Shown: positions 34,465 through 46,501 of the stretch, one piece after another
Position numbering within the stretch: the stretch's first letter is position 1
How the letters are laid out: each line of letters opens with the position of its first letter
DNA from: Rhodamnia argentea
Lineage: Eukaryota; Streptophyta; Magnoliopsida; Myrtales; Myrtaceae
Direction: 5' to 3'
NCBI RefSeq assembly: GCF_020921035.1
Contig: NC_063153.1
Span: forward strand, 16,430,001 to 16,494,000
Length of the DNA: 64,000 bases
Notes under the pieces: model-generated
The model's input: the letters and a program-made list of their open reading frames with translations, nothing else
Databases searched by the model: none
What the model was told of the DNA's origin: nothing
Program-made: the position numbers and the translations under genes

Positions 34465-35946
34465 TCACAAAGACAACTCTTGGCCATCATCAGAATTTGG
34501 GAATGTGACACATTTGAACACCTTGCACTTTGAACACAAGACGAATCCAATCTGCAGGGAAATGAAAATGCAAAAACAGTTAGAATTTTTAGAGATAATT
34601 CACAAATCATTGGGACATTTGCGGAAACAGAACAAACATAAGTAATCCGCGAAAGGTCTAAATGGAAGTATCTTAGGCAAGTATCTTTTTTGGAGATGAG
34701 AACTTTAAGGTAAATTTCTTATACTGATATTGTAAGTTCTCATCTCATGGCATGTCAGAAAAGAACCTAAACTGAGAGTGTGAACTTGGGGAAGCACATA
34801 ACCAGGAGAACGAAAGATTTCAACCAGAATTTCCAAATAATGTCCAAATTCACAAGCTGTGTTGTTATCTCCATCAAATCAACTCAGGCATGCAAAATGA
34901 CCATTTCAAGTACGATCACAGAACTTGTCTGCACTGTTTTATGGGCATCACAAAGTAGTGAAACAACTGCAAAATCCGATTTTGGAACATGCCCTGTGTG
35001 GTTAGATATCCCAGTGGGCAGAAAACTAAGTACAGCAAGCAAACCAGTGAAGGACACACGTAAAATCTAAACGCAAGCCAAGAGAGACAGATATCAGCTA
35101 ATCAGAAATTCTGAATTCTGGAACATTTCACACCATACAATTCAAGTTATATCATCAGTTTCTTTCAAGATGGTCCATGAAAAGTCTCGGTATAAGATAT
35201 GAGAAAGGTAATTGTCTTGGGCAAAGTTGTGGCTTTAGACAAGAGGAACGCCTGAGATCTTATCTTATTTAAGTACTTAATTCAGATCTTGCACAACCAT
35301 CGTGTCCAAAAACATTTAAGTTGTAGAACAGTAACAACTGAAAGAAATCTCATTCATGACTATAGGGCTGGTTGAGTATGGTGAGGATAAGCATGGGAAA
35401 AGAGTGTTGGGTAAAGCAAAGTACCGCTCTGCAAGTTGGACATCGCCGATAAATCCGCTTGTTTTCCGCTTTAACGTTGGTCTTCTGACCATTACAGAAA
35501 TCACAAACTAACCATCCTTTGCCATTGCAAGGTTCACAACCAATTCCTGCATCAGCCTGGTAGTAACTCGAACACATTTAGAGGAGAAAGGAAGAACATG
35601 AGACTGCTGGTGCATTCAAAATGGAAATTGAATGTAACTTAGAAGAGTCACATTTCTCTTGCATAAATGTCAATAGCAGTAAAAGATGCAATGAGATTAG
35701 AAATATTCAAACAAATTCAAACAGATTTGGGGTCGATCTTCCAGGGGAAGACTCTTTTTCTTCACATGCATATGTTATGGAGGTGGAGGAAGTACCCCCT
35801 TGTTGGACGTGCTGGACTGGGGTGCAGAGTAATGGCTTCAAGAAGAAGAGAGCAGCTGGTCTTGAAGGTAAAGGCGATGACTTTGGCCAAATTTTATGCT
35901 TCGTAGGGACAGTGATGAGCTGTGTGCCACTTAGTACGATCGCCAT
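34465..35946 (-). CDS. DnaJ-type cysteine-rich zinc-finger protein, probably plastid-targeted (three exons)
   Basis: Small plant proteins with only the DnaJ zinc-finger fold (BSD2-like group) act as thylakoid or stromal assembly factors, so this is the suggested role. The last exon is 34551-34465 (IGFVLCSKCKVFKCVTFP, stop TGA). The middle exon ends at about 35427 and contains CEPCNGKGWLVCDFCNGQK and YRRCPTCRA. Together there are four CxxC pairs in the DnaJ-zinc-finger pattern, enough for two zinc ions. The first exon probably starts at ATG 35946 (MAIVLSGTQLITVPTKHK), a Ser/Thr/Lys-rich transit-peptide-like sequence. Its donor is uncertain: GT at 35795-35794 joins in phase to the acceptor just before GIGCEPC, but a later donor with an acceptor nine bases upstream also works. 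It resembles the plant At5g17840 type. The broken MPH2 copy lies directly upstream. Confidence 0.78.
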
Positions 35947-36189
35947 AGCGCCTTCCTCTTAAAACACGAGGGCAGGAGACTTGAACCCCAATCTCTCTAA
36001 ATGAAAAAAGTGAATCAACAAAACCAATTGTAACAGTGTTCAATGCTTGAATGTTATTATCTACATGAGATGTTCCACAAATAAATAAAAAAAAGAAGCA
36101 AAATACAGATCCATCTAAAAGTTGGAGTTGGATCCCAAGACAAGGAATAAGTAGCTGATGAAACAAATGAAGCCAATGGTGAAGTGAAT

Positions 36190-38035
36190 CTTCCACCTCA
36201 GTCTTCTTCTGCAAGACTCAAGTCAGCTGTAGAATGTTAACTAATGAAAATTAAAGCAAGATGAACTAATTCCCACATCAATGACAACTTCCATCAGTTA
36301 GCCTATTACTGAAGTAGCTGGTGACCAGTCAGAAGGGAAGAAAACAAGTTCTGATTGAGATCAGTCCTCCATCTCATGACAGTTAAACATGGAAAGTAGC
36401 AGCTACGGCTGCGACACTTGCAACAAACAGTAATCTTGGTAAATGCAAGGTTGGCCTTCTTGAGCTAACTCATCTTCCATGCTTCATCCAAAAACTGAAC
36501 TTGCAGCAGGTAGGTACTCTATGGCCATTCCTACTTCACTCAGTTTGCACACGAGATCTTGCAATACCCTGCTTGACATATTCGCCCATGTATTGTATAA
36601 GCACATTGTTGCCAGAAGAAAAATAGCATACCTAAAGAAAGTATCAGGCAAAGAATCGGAAACTATGCTGTGGAATTTATTCTTAGTGCGTCGAGCAAGC
36701 AATGCAGGTGTCAAGCCAACCCCAGAAACCCTTTCCTTCTGCCCAAAAAAGGAATAGTCAATCAAGTGGGAAACTTGATGCAACATTAATGCACGAAGCT
36801 CTGTCTCCCCTACTCTACCTAGTCAGGATACATTATCGAAATACCTTGCGAGGCCTGTAGCTCACATGGCATAAACTCATCCGAATTACATCCTAGTCAT
36901 CAACAAAATCGCAATCACAGATTGTGTTGATAGGGATCCACCGATATGAAGCAGGGGATAAAAGAAGCACTTGAAATTGACGATCGGGTAATAGTCAGTT
37001 TGCTGATTCCTAACCATGTCACCTTTATCTTCAAAGTTATGTGTAACCCAGGTATTGTAATACAGTAAACACGGACAAGCAAGCTATATTAGAATGCATG
37101 TTTTATGGTTGCGGATGGAAAGAGGGATGATGTTTCACGATGTCCCCATGATTTCAATGATAGAATGCATCTTTCCATCGCTAGCCCCTTGAAGGCCAAA
37201 CACCAGCAAAATCAACTTCCAGGTACAAGATTTTCTATAACCATTGAACATAATGTTGTCCTTTTCTTATTTCATCCCAAATGATGAAGGAAATCAAAGA
37301 CACAGCGCCATCTCATTGCTTCATCCGATTCAGTCCCTTGCGCAACTGAGCAAAGTCTTCATGGAAAAATCAAGAGGCATTACATAAAAAGCTAAGACAG
37401 ACTCACACTAGGATATTAACCACTTGAGCTTCACCTATACTTGTATATGATAACTTTAGCCCCGACTTTAAAGTTTAAAGGATCATAAGCCAGTTTCAAC
37501 GGAATGGCAATTTGAAATATGTATCATCAACCAGCGAGAGCTCCACGGCGGTCAACATCAATCTTTGCACCTCAATTACTCTTCTTGAAAACAACAGAGC
37601 TCGGCGTGAAAGATCAAACCTTTTCACTTTGAAGGATGAAACCGGGGGATGACGCCCTTGTCGTTCAAGCCTCTTCTTCCCAGTCCTCCACCTTCTCCAG
37701 GAACAGCTGATGCTTTGGCAAACCCATTGTTTTATCTCCCTTCCAAAGATGGGGAAAAAGAAAAGCACAGAAAGCTTGGAAATGAAAAGAAATGGAAAGG
37801 CTTCTTCTCTTGCTCAACTCTTAAGAGAAGCTGCAATGTTTGAAACACTGATACGGCCCTGCAAGCTTCTTCTTTTTTTTGGGTGTGCGAGTGTTGGTTG
37901 GCGACAATGAAGTAGAGAGGCAGAGAAGAGCAGGGGGAGAGGAAGGGATTTGCAATTGCAGTTCTGTGTGGGGATGGTCAGAGGATAAGGTTCTTCTCCT
38001 TCTTTCACCCTGTCATCTTCTGATCCAGTCATTCA
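36190..38035 (-). pseudogene. Decayed second copy of the MPH2 / TLP16.5 gene
   Basis: Exon-by-exon remnants occur in the same order as in the intact gene at 2040-3803. Exon 3 traces lie at about 36190-36235 (CCACCTCAGTCTT on the plus strand). Exon 2 is at about 36435-36570 (LQDLVCKLSEVGMAIE, PAASSVFG). Exon 1 traces are at about 37640-37960 (KKRLERQG and the reversed transit-peptide region). Homology continues through the old promoter to about 38035 (CAGAGGATAAGGTT). The start codon is gone, exon 1 carries large deletions and frameshifts, exon 2 has lost residues and no exon 4 was found. Introns were retained, so it arose by DNA duplication, not retrocopying. Confidence 0.88.
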
Positions 38036-39903
38036 GTTTTCTTTTCATTTGCATGAATGACAGGAAATCTTTGAACTATGTCTTATGTACAACTTTTACA
38101 ATCCTTGAATTTGTGCAATGGCGTGGTCCGATTCTAATGGATCGAAATGCACAACGATCATTCGAGTTAAGGATCATTGTACAAATTATAGTTAAACTTT
38201 GTCTCATTATGTAATGTGATTTATGAATATTTAATTTGTACAATGTGATCTTAATTTTAGCTCAATGTATAATGTAATTTTCGATTTTGTAATTTATTTA
38301 ATATGGTTCCTAAACTTTTGATAAATATCCAATTTAGTCCTCAAAATTTTTGAAAATATTTAATGTAGTTATTTTGTTAATTCAAATTCAAGGACAATAT
38401 TGAATATTTTCATATAATCTGGGATTAAATTGAACATGTAACAAAAGTTCATACAACATTGAATAAATTAAAAATTCATATATCATATTATATATTGGAT
38501 TAAAGTTTAAAAATCATATTACATATTGAGCCAAAATTCATAAACGTTATAGATGTAAAAGACAAGTCTCAACTTACATGTCACTTCACAAAGGTCTCTC
38601 TTGAAACTTGATTGAAACTCTAGTGTTATAAGGACTTTTGACATACTTCGCATTTCGAGTGTCATTTAATCGGCTCTTATATTTTGTCATTCAATAGGCT
38701 AAAATCTCTAAACAGAGCAATATCGTCATCCTATGACAGTCTCACTCTCATCGTCCTTTAAATGACTCCTATGGTGTTGATTAATTGCGGCATGCATCTA
38801 GTGGAGACACCTTCTGCTACCGGTGTCTTAGTAGGGTGGGCTCGCCAATCTAGAAGTTTCGAAATGAGATTGGCATGAAATAGCTGCGACTCAAATCAAA
38901 CATCATATGACCAAAAAAACACAAACATCGTATCCTCTTTTCATAAGAACGCTAGAGTGTTGCCGCTCCCACGTTTTTACTAATTAAAAAAGATAACTTG
39001 ATATAAGCAAGCATTTCCTTCTTTTGATTTGTTTCTCCCGTTTTCCGTCTTTTCCCTCCCACCAAACAATTTCAAGCAGCAGCCGCGTGCCAGCGATCAA
39101 ACCAACACAGTACACATTCTCTCGACGTCTTACCATTGCCTTGCCGCCTCTGTTTCCTCAGCTCACTCTAATTCGGCGATTCCTAATGTTGTGAGTTGGG
39201 TACCGCGCGCAATCTTCAACTGGCGGCGGTAAAGTCTTCTATCTACTTCTCTCCATGCCTCCTATATGCTTGTGAAAATTACCCATTTGCAAAATCTTAG
39301 TGATTCACACGAAAGTTGGCAACTTCATGATTTAGAGGCAAGATGATTTCATCCTTCCTATGACCTGACGTTGGAATCTGCTCGCAACTACGTTACCCAG
39401 GTTGGATTGTGGGTTTAATTTCATTAGTCTTGTTCTAGTTGTGGACGATATGCTTGAACGATGGTTACCTCTCAAATACCGTCTTTACTATTCTCCGTCA
39501 GTTGACAATTTAGGGGAAACAATGCTCTGTTAAGTGTGAAAATGATATTGATGAGTGTTGGACATATCATAATTCTGACGGAAGATGTGGTAGTTTTCGA
39601 TTCTTTCTTCTGCTTTGAAGCTTATATATCCCATTTTCAGGAAAAGGAAGAAAAAACCTGTACGGCATGTGTTTTTATAGTCAGTATCGCGTGGATATCC
39701 CTTGGAGTTTTGGAGATCCAACCATGTAAGCTTGATCAATGAAAGTGACCAGAAGTGTCCTATTTTTCTGGAGATTGCGGACATTTCCCTATGTCTTGAG
39801 GTAAATAATGTATGTTAAATCATATGTCCATCATATTATTATGTTCACTCTTTGGTTTGAGTGCAGATATTCTTTGATCGTTCGTGGGGCTAATTTTAAT
39901 GTT

Positions 39904-39904
<1 letters not shown>
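38036..39904. other. Dispersed repeat and upstream region of the PPR gene
   Basis: About 38210-38540 is an AT-rich dispersed repeat with internal inverted copies (TTTAGCTCAATGTATAATG against CATATTACATATTGAGCC), related to 9.84 and 20.6 kb. About 39020-39240 has the C/T-rich look of a leader. Acceptor-like TTTATTCCTCAG at about 40158-40169 hints at an upstream leader intron. No coding exon is supported. Confidence 0.5.

Positions 39905-39941
<37 letters not shown>
39905..39941. repeat. (GA)n microsatellite
   Basis: About 17 GA dinucleotides, ~235 bases before the PPR start codon and probably inside the leader or its intron. Confidence 0.95.
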
Positions 39942-39943
<2 letters not shown>

Positions 39944-40173
39944 ACATCATTTGTTCTTGCCATTTCATGCATGTGTACCCAAGGAACAAGAAAGATTGAG
40001 GTCGATTTAATGAGGAATTGCTCAGATGAAAAATGATTGGGCTTGATTATGTTAAATTTATTTCACAAAAGCCTGTTAAATATTCATGTAATGCTAGAAA
40101 AAGAAAATCATGACTTTGCATTTTTATTCTTTTGGTACCTGTGATATCTTGGTTTCCTTTATTCCTCAGAGTG

Positions 40174-42618
40174 ATGCGAAGAAACAGAGATAAGTATCAT
40201 TGTGACTCTCTTCCATATGCTGGATCTCTTTGCTCTTTCTTCTCCACAAATGCTCTGCAACTCGAATCAGATTTCATTGGGGTTGAGAAGGAAGAGAGGG
40301 ATTTTGATCTTTTGGTCCGGTCTCACACAAAAATGGATCATGCTAATTGTCATCATGCTCAGCTTTTAGTATCAGGGAAAGCTCAAAATAAGTTCTTCTC
40401 CACCAGACTAGTGAATCTTTATTTACATCTTGGTGACGTCTTCTTATCTCGATGCACCTTCAATTGGATCCCAAAGAAAGATATCTTCGTATGGAACTGT
40501 ATGATGTCTGCTTATGTCCGTTATGGTTTTTTCAGTGCCGCTATAGATTGTTACCGCAAGTTTCTTCTATCCTCTGATCTTCGACCTGATTTTTATACTT
40601 TTCCTCCGCTGCTGAAAGCTTGTGGAAATGTATTGGAAGGAAAAAGGTTCCATTGCTCAATTATGAAGCTGGGTTTTCAATCTGACGTATTCGTTGCCGC
40701 TTCCTTGGTACACATGTATGCTCGACATGGCTACTTAGGTGTTGCTCGTCAGGTCTTCGATGATATGCCATTCCGAGATACGGGCTCATGGAATGCAATG
40801 ATTTCTGGGTATTGTCAGAATGGGAATGCAGCTGAAGCACTGGATATTTTGTCTGCTATGAGGTCGCAGGGAATAAAGATGGATTCTATAACTGTATGCA
40901 GTCTCCTTGCAATTTGTGCTCAGTTTAATGATTCATTGAGTGGGATATTGATTCATCTATATATCATTAAGCATGGGTTGGAATTTGATTTATTTGTGAA
41001 TAACGCTCTAATAAACATGTATGCTAAGTTCAGTAAGTTGGGAGATGCCCAACAAATATTTGAGAGCATGGTTGTAAAAGATGTAGTCTCATGGAACTCA
41101 ATTATTGCCTCATATGAGCAGAATAATGATCCAGTTACTGCGTGTTTGTTTTTTAAAGAGATGCAGTCAACTGGTTTAAAGCCTGATTTGTTGACAGTAG
41201 TTAGTTTAGCTTCAAGCTTTGCTCAGGTAAATGATTTGCGAAATAGCAAGTCTCTTCACTGTTTCACTCTCAGGAGGGGTTGGCTTTTGGAGGATGTAGT
41301 ACTTGGAAATGCAGTTGTGGACATGTATGCGAAACTGGGCTATGTAGATTATGCACTTCAAGTGTTTGAAGAACTCCCTGCCAAAGATGTTATTTCATGG
41401 AACACTTTAATTACAGGTTACGCTCAGAATGGTCTTGCAAGTGAAGCAATTGAAGCATATCACCTGATGGGAGAGTGTGAAGACATAACTCCAAATGAAG
41501 GAACTTGGGTGAGTATTCTAACAGCTTGTGCTAGCGCAGGAGCTCTGAAAGAAGGCATGAGAATTCATGCGCTCATTGTTAGAAATGGCCTTATAGCAGA
41601 TGTCTTTGTGGGGACCTGCCTTATCGACATGTATGGAAAATGCGGGAGACTTGATGATGCGATGTCATTGTTCTACGACATTCCAAGAAATACTTCAGTC
41701 CCATGGAATGCCATCATATCTGGCCATGGTCTTCATGGGCATGGTGGCAAAGCTTTAAAATTATTTGAACAAATGCAAAAAGAGGGAGTTGAGCCAGATC
41801 ATATAACCTTTGTATCCTTATTGTCTGCTTGCAGCCATGCTGGTTTGGTTGATGAGGGTCAATGTAGCTTTCAGGTGATGCAGGAAAAGTATAAGATTAA
41901 ACCAGGTTTAAAGCATTATGGCTGCATGGTTGATTTGCTTGCTAGAGCTGGTTTGATAGAAAAGGCGTATGATTTTATCCAAAACATGCCTATACGTCCT
42001 GATGCTTCTGTATGGGGTGCTCTTCTTGGTGCATGTAGAATACATGGAAATGCTGAATTGGGGACCTTAGCTTCGGACCGCTTGTTTGAGGTTGATCCGG
42101 AGAATGTTGGTTATTACGTTCTATTGTCTAATATTTATGCCAATGCTGGAAAATGGGATGTAATGGGTGAAGTCAGATCATATGCCAGAGACAGGGGCTT
42201 GAGGAAAACTCCTGGTTGGAGTTCAATCGAAGTGAATAATGCTTTTGATGTCTTTTACACTGGCAACCAAACCCATCCAAAATATGAGGAGATCTATAAT
42301 GAATTGAGGATTCTGACTGCAAAAATGAAAACCCTGGGTTACATTCCTGATTATAGATATGTGTTGCAAGATGTCGAGGATGACGAAAAGGAGGATATTC
42401 TTACAAGTCACAGTGAGCGATTGGCCATTGCATTCGGAATCATCAGCACCGTTCCTAAATTTCCACTTCGAATCTTCAAGAACCTGCGTGTTTGTGGTGA
42501 TTGCCACATTGCCACTAAGCTCATATCTGTGATTACAGAGAGGGAAATTATTGTGAGAGATTCAAACCGTTTCCATCACTTCAAGGATGGAATTTGTTCA
42601 TGTGGAGATTACTGGTGA
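40174..42618 (+). CDS. EMB2758: PLS-class pentatricopeptide repeat protein with DYW domain, EMB2758 (At4g33990)-like
   Basis: An RNA-binding organelle protein of the class that carries out C-to-U RNA editing. The start is ATG 40174 (MRRNRDKYH); an in-frame TTG at 40132 is discounted. The gene has one exon and 814 residues. After an N-terminal targeting region come tandem PLS repeats with the usual anchors: DVFVAASLVHMYARHG, GSWNAMISGYCQNG, VVSWNSIIASYEQN, VISWNTLITGYAQNG, GTCLIDMYGKCGRLDDA and HITFVSLLSACSHAGLVDEG. The E and E+ motifs follow (PDASVWGALLGACRIHGN, GLRKTPGWSSIEV). The DYW deaminase-like domain keeps the zinc-binding HSE at residues 746-748, the CGDCH motif and the final SCGDYW. 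The order and wording of repeats match Arabidopsis At4g33990 (embryo-defective 2758) closely, so orthology is likely though untested. RNA targets are unknown. Confidence 0.95.
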   Translation: MRRNRDKYHCDSLPYAGSLCSFFSTNALQLESDFIGVEKEERDFDLLVRSHTKMDHANCHHAQLLVSGKAQNKFFSTRLVNLYLHLGDVFLSRCTFNWIPKKDIFVWNCMMSAYVRYGFFSAAIDCYRKFLLSSDLRPDFYTFPPLLKACGNVLEGKRFHCSIMKLGFQSDVFVAASLVHMYARHGYLGVARQVFDDMPFRDTGSWNAMISGYCQNGNAAEALDILSAMRSQGIKMDSITVCSLLAICAQFNDSLSGILIHLYIIKHGLEFDLFVNNALINMYAKFSKLGDAQQIFESMVVKDVVSWNSIIASYEQNNDPVTACLFFKEMQSTGLKPDLLTVVSLASSFAQVNDLRNSKSLHCFTLRRGWLLEDVVLGNAVVDMYAKLGYVDYALQVFEELPAKDVISWNTLITGYAQNGLASEAIEAYHLMGECEDITPNEGTWVSILTACASAGALKEGMRIHALIVRNGLIADVFVGTCLIDMYGKCGRLDDAMSLFYDIPRNTSVPWNAIISGHGLHGHGGKALKLFEQMQKEGVEPDHITFVSLLSACSHAGLVDEGQCSFQVMQEKYKIKPGLKHYGCMVDLLARAGLIEKAYDFIQNMPIRPDASVWGALLGACRIHGNAELGTLASDRLFEVDPENVGYYVLLSNIYANAGKWDVMGEVRSYARDRGLRKTPGWSSIEVNNAFDVFYTGNQTHPKYEEIYNELRILTAKMKTLGYIPDYRYVLQDVEDDEKEDILTSHSERLAIAFGIISTVPKFPLRIFKNLRVCGDCHIATKLISVITEREIIVRDSNRFHHFKDGICSCGDYW

Positions 42619-45600
42619 AGTGAATTATTGTTGTTGCTATTTGGTTTGGTCAACTCTCTCATGAATATTTGAGAATGCTATGTTTCGAAACTATACATGC
42701 AAAATGCCTCCTTTGACAACGCGGTAGTGTACATCGTCTAGAATGATATGAAGTGGAATTTCTGATTACTCCTGTCCAGGTACTTACTCTTCTTTTATAA
42801 TCAGTTTTAACTTTTTTTTTTGTTTCAGTTACTGTGCTTCTGTTTTTCCACTTTTTCCTTAGATGAGCTTTTCCCCCCTACAATGACATTTTTGTTGGGT
42901 ATGCCATGCTTAAGAATTTTAAGCTTGGGGTTTTGATGCTAATGGCTGTGAGAATTATGTTTGAAAGGGACATCTTGCCAGTATGTCGTAATGTGTTGAA
43001 ACAGTGCCAATTTAATCAGTGGAAATTTTACTTTGTTAACATGTGAGAATGTTCAAAGATTTGTTATCACATAATGGTGAACAGCACGATCTAAAGCTAT
43101 TAGTGCATCTCATTCGTGTGCTAGATACTTTAATGTCCTTTGGGCTGGTCTTTAGGATTGAAAGAATGGATCAGGTGTCATGTACTGTAAGGAGAAGCTG
43201 TTTTGATTGAGTAAAAAAATTAAACAGAACAGTTTTACTTGTTCAGCTCATCAAAATGGTTTGAGTCTCCAGTGATGGTTTGATAATGGGAAACATCTGT
43301 CATCATACTATGAAGGAAGTCCATATAATTGTAAGGTCTAGCAATTAATCAGAGCATATGATAGGGGACTTTGTTTGCAAGCACTTGAAAAGGAGGCACC
43401 ATTTCTTTCTTATGTCAGCTGAATATATGCAGGTCTGTCGCTACCGTACTCAAGTGACTGTTAAAGGGAATGTTTGACAGTAGCAGCTTCTATAGCCTCT
43501 CTTCAGGAAGAGTCCACGGGCAAAAGCACATGTTGTCGCTGATACGAATTTGCTTTATATGAGGTGCTTTCAAATTTGCTTTTTGGCCCCATCTCTCTCT
43601 TGAGATAACTCAGCTCTCTAGCGGCAGACTTGAGGGTGAGAACAAGCAAAGATTGTTGCGTGGGGGAGGCTAGGCTGAAAAAGAAAAAGCATTTGGAAAG
43701 GGACATCTGCCAGAATAAATGCTATTGGAATACTGTCCATCCAGTTCAGTCGGTCTATAACAACGCTTATTATGACCTTGCATGAGTCCTCAAGTAGGAT
43801 AAGGAGGAGGCCCTAAGGACATAATTCTCTACATGTAATACCAACATATAAAAAGATGGAAGTGGTAAGCATCCTGCTTTGTCACTATTGCATACTTTTC
43901 TTGCCTCTACTGCACACTTGTTTAGCCTTTTTTTTTTTTGTTTTTGGCTTATGGATGATGCCTTAATAGCTTCACAACCATACTTCCCCTGATCTTCAGT
44001 AGCTCTGGCTGCTGATAGAATAGGATTGCCAACTTGTGTCAATTATCTAACTTATAGCTATATATGACAGCAGAATTGTTCAAGGCACTTATACTGTGCT
44101 TCTGTGGCCTTAAAGCTCTTATGAAAGGAGGAAATTCTAACACTGGGGTAATTTTGGAGTGTAGGAGGTAGCAGAGAGCTAGGATTTCGTAATGAGCAAG
44201 AGATTCTTGTATCTTTAAAATCATTTATAAGTTGGATGGAACCAATGCTTAAGATGTTAAATGCAAGATACAAGCAGATGAATTCAAGTGGATAAGCATG
44301 TATGGTATGTTGGTCGATTGCAGCATGCTGATCAAGCATAAGGGAAAGAATAGTGCGAGGTATACTGGGACTAGTTTATGTAAATGGTATAGTGAGTAAA
44401 GAAACAGACTTTTGTTGAGAGTTTAATGTGGCCAATTTGCCTAAACACCCTCTACAGTCTGCCACATAAAATGGTTGTAGCATAGGAGGATGTTTGAATG
44501 GATGGATAAATGAATACTTATAAAAGAAAGAAGTAGAGGTGGAGAATTCGAGTAGATATTTCTGTGCTTTGAACATGTGAGATGAAGGCCCTTCAAATGA
44601 TCAAATGAGAAGGCGTGATTTTATCATGGGATATAGGCTAAAAAGTGTAGGAAGGACCCAAAAAGATGCGGTAATTGTTGGAGAAAAGCATCTCGAGTTC
44701 TTGAATGTCAGGGAAGATTTGATATTGTACAGAGGGGAGGCATAAAAGAATAAAGATACTCTGAACTACGATCTACCAAAATTTATAAAATTTGAAAATT
44801 CGTAAGGACATATGGTTCACTTAATAGGAAAAAGGGCGGGTGATTGTATTGGACTTACCAATCTATTTTCGTATTGATCTTCAGAACCCAGCAAATAGTT
44901 CTTTATCGGATCATATGTGGTGCAAAGAGAAATATCTCAAGTATCGTGACAGCATTTTGCGAAAAGCAGTGAGAATTTCTTTTACTGACAAGTTAGCCCC
45001 ATCAGCATTGGCCAGTTAACTGCAATGGATTCATGCATTGGCGTTATCCATGAGCTACAAGGTGACTCTGAAATCTGCTTGTTACGCCCACTTCAGTTAA
45101 GAAGCAATGGTTTTCGCAATTGCTCATTCGCAAAGAATGCAATGATACATGTTGTATGCTCTTCTTTGGTTGATATCACCCAGTGCTTATGATGATCTCA
45201 ATGGTCCAGGTGGCATGAAATTTCTGAGAGGTTGCTGGACAAGAACCTTTTCATTTTGAAGCTCAACAATGTCTGCTTCTAGCTAAAAGTCCTTCCACTT
45301 GTTTCAGAAGACTTCCATTAAACACGTCAAAATGCCCAACATAAACAATCCTGTTGATGGGTATTATATCGTACGCTGAACATTTCGTTCACTTATCCGT
45401 GAGTTTCAGTCAGACAACCATAACTTCACTGAGCTTGGGGTGGACTACGCACCTTCTGCTACTAATGCTCATTTAAGAGGTATGTCTGTCTGATTTGGCT
45501 GCATAAGCTAATAACAATCTGAAGATCATGTCGCTGCAGTCTCTCTGCTGCCGTGATTTGATTACTGTTACCACATGCATCCTTGGCGCTGCTGTGCAAC

Positions 45601-45794
45601 CCGACTGTTGGTAAAGAAGGAAGATTGTTTTGGCTGGAGGGTCTCCTTTATTGTAAAGATTATGATTACAAGGATACTTATACAGTTGCTAAAAGAAGGA
45701 AGATTGTTTTCGGGGTTAAACCACCACGTTCAAGGAAGGGCCTTTTCGCTTTTGCTTCCTTCTAGTTCTGTACTGACCATGATATTGCTTCCAC
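42619..45794. other. Downstream of the PPR gene; no gene recognised
   Basis: About 3.2 kb of moderately AT-rich, mostly unique sequence. It holds the PPR 3' UTR at the left. A short direct repeat of AAAGAAGGAAGATTGTTTT occurs at about 45616 and 45694. Open frames on both strands (for example 43770-44042 and 45583-45765) show no recognisable domain. Confidence 0.45.
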
Positions 45795-45795
45795 A

Positions 45796-46392
45796 TTTCT
45801 GAAAATTGATTATTTTAATGAGCAGGAAGGCCTATTCAACTTCAATTGCGCATTTGATAATTGTTAAAATGTGAGGGAAACCCTGCATCATTTTCCCAGT
45901 CACTGTAGCAAAAGCTGTGCTGCAAAACGAGTTGACTTTACACTCGGTTCAAGGGAAACGAAACTGCTCAAGTACGCATATAGCATACTCTGCATAGGGT
46001 TTTCTACATTTAATCTATGGACTCATTAAAGATGTACCGCAGAAAGAAAGAAAGAGAATGAAATCAGAAAAACAATAATCTCTCAAGTTAAAAGAGTAAA
46101 AGATAAACCTAACGGGAAATTATTCTTTCTAATAGGGTTGTGAGACTGTACTTACGATATTCGAGCAAGGAAATTTTCGTTTTAACAGTTTATCGGTGTA
46201 GATTTAGCTTAAAATATTAGCCTATAAATAAACCAATTGCATTCCCATAGTATATTTTTATCACTTTCTTCATTTTAAACCACTGGTAATGTTATAATAA
46301 GTAACATATATCTCCCGTATGAATTGAAACGGTATTCCTTTTGTGGATAAGAGATAAAACTCATGCAAAGAAATTCACATGATCTGCTTTGT
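45796..46392 (+). promoter_or_regulatory. Upstream region shared with the 63.5 kb paralog
   Basis: From TTTCTGAAAATTGATTATTT at 45796 the sequence is collinear with 62545 onward (shared AAGGCCTATTCAACTT, TGTGAGGGAAACCCT and GTTGACTTT). This marks the left edge of a segmental duplication that carries the whole promoter. Confidence 0.8.
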
Positions 46393-46400
46393 TATATAAG
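46393..46400 (+). promoter_or_regulatory. TATA box of the ENODL pseudogene
   Basis: TATATAAG followed by AGGCC, 109 bases before the ATG at 46502; identical to the box at 63340. Confidence 0.8.
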
Positions 46401-46501
46401 AGGCCGGAAATGGGTTCTACTTCATCAAATCAGTTCTTGCACCAGAACATTGAGAGGCAAAGAAACAAGAGACATAGAAGCCATCAAAAGGGTCCAAAGA
46501 C

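Noticed and set aside
39905-39941. (GA)n run as a GAGA-type regulatory element
   Set aside because: A simple microsatellite explains it; no supporting context beyond lying upstream of a gene.
40132-40173. Earlier in-frame start for the PPR protein
   Set aside because: The codon at 40132 is TTG, and an acceptor-like TTATTCCTCAG lies just before ATG 40174.
42223-42507. 94-codon minus frame inside the PPR gene
   Set aside because: Antisense shadow of the strongly conserved DYW domain.
45583-45765. Plus frame containing AKRRKIVFGVKPPRSRKG
   Set aside because: Basic and suggestive of a nucleic-acid-binding tail, but it starts at TTG, overlaps another frame and contains a tandem repeat; no family recognised.
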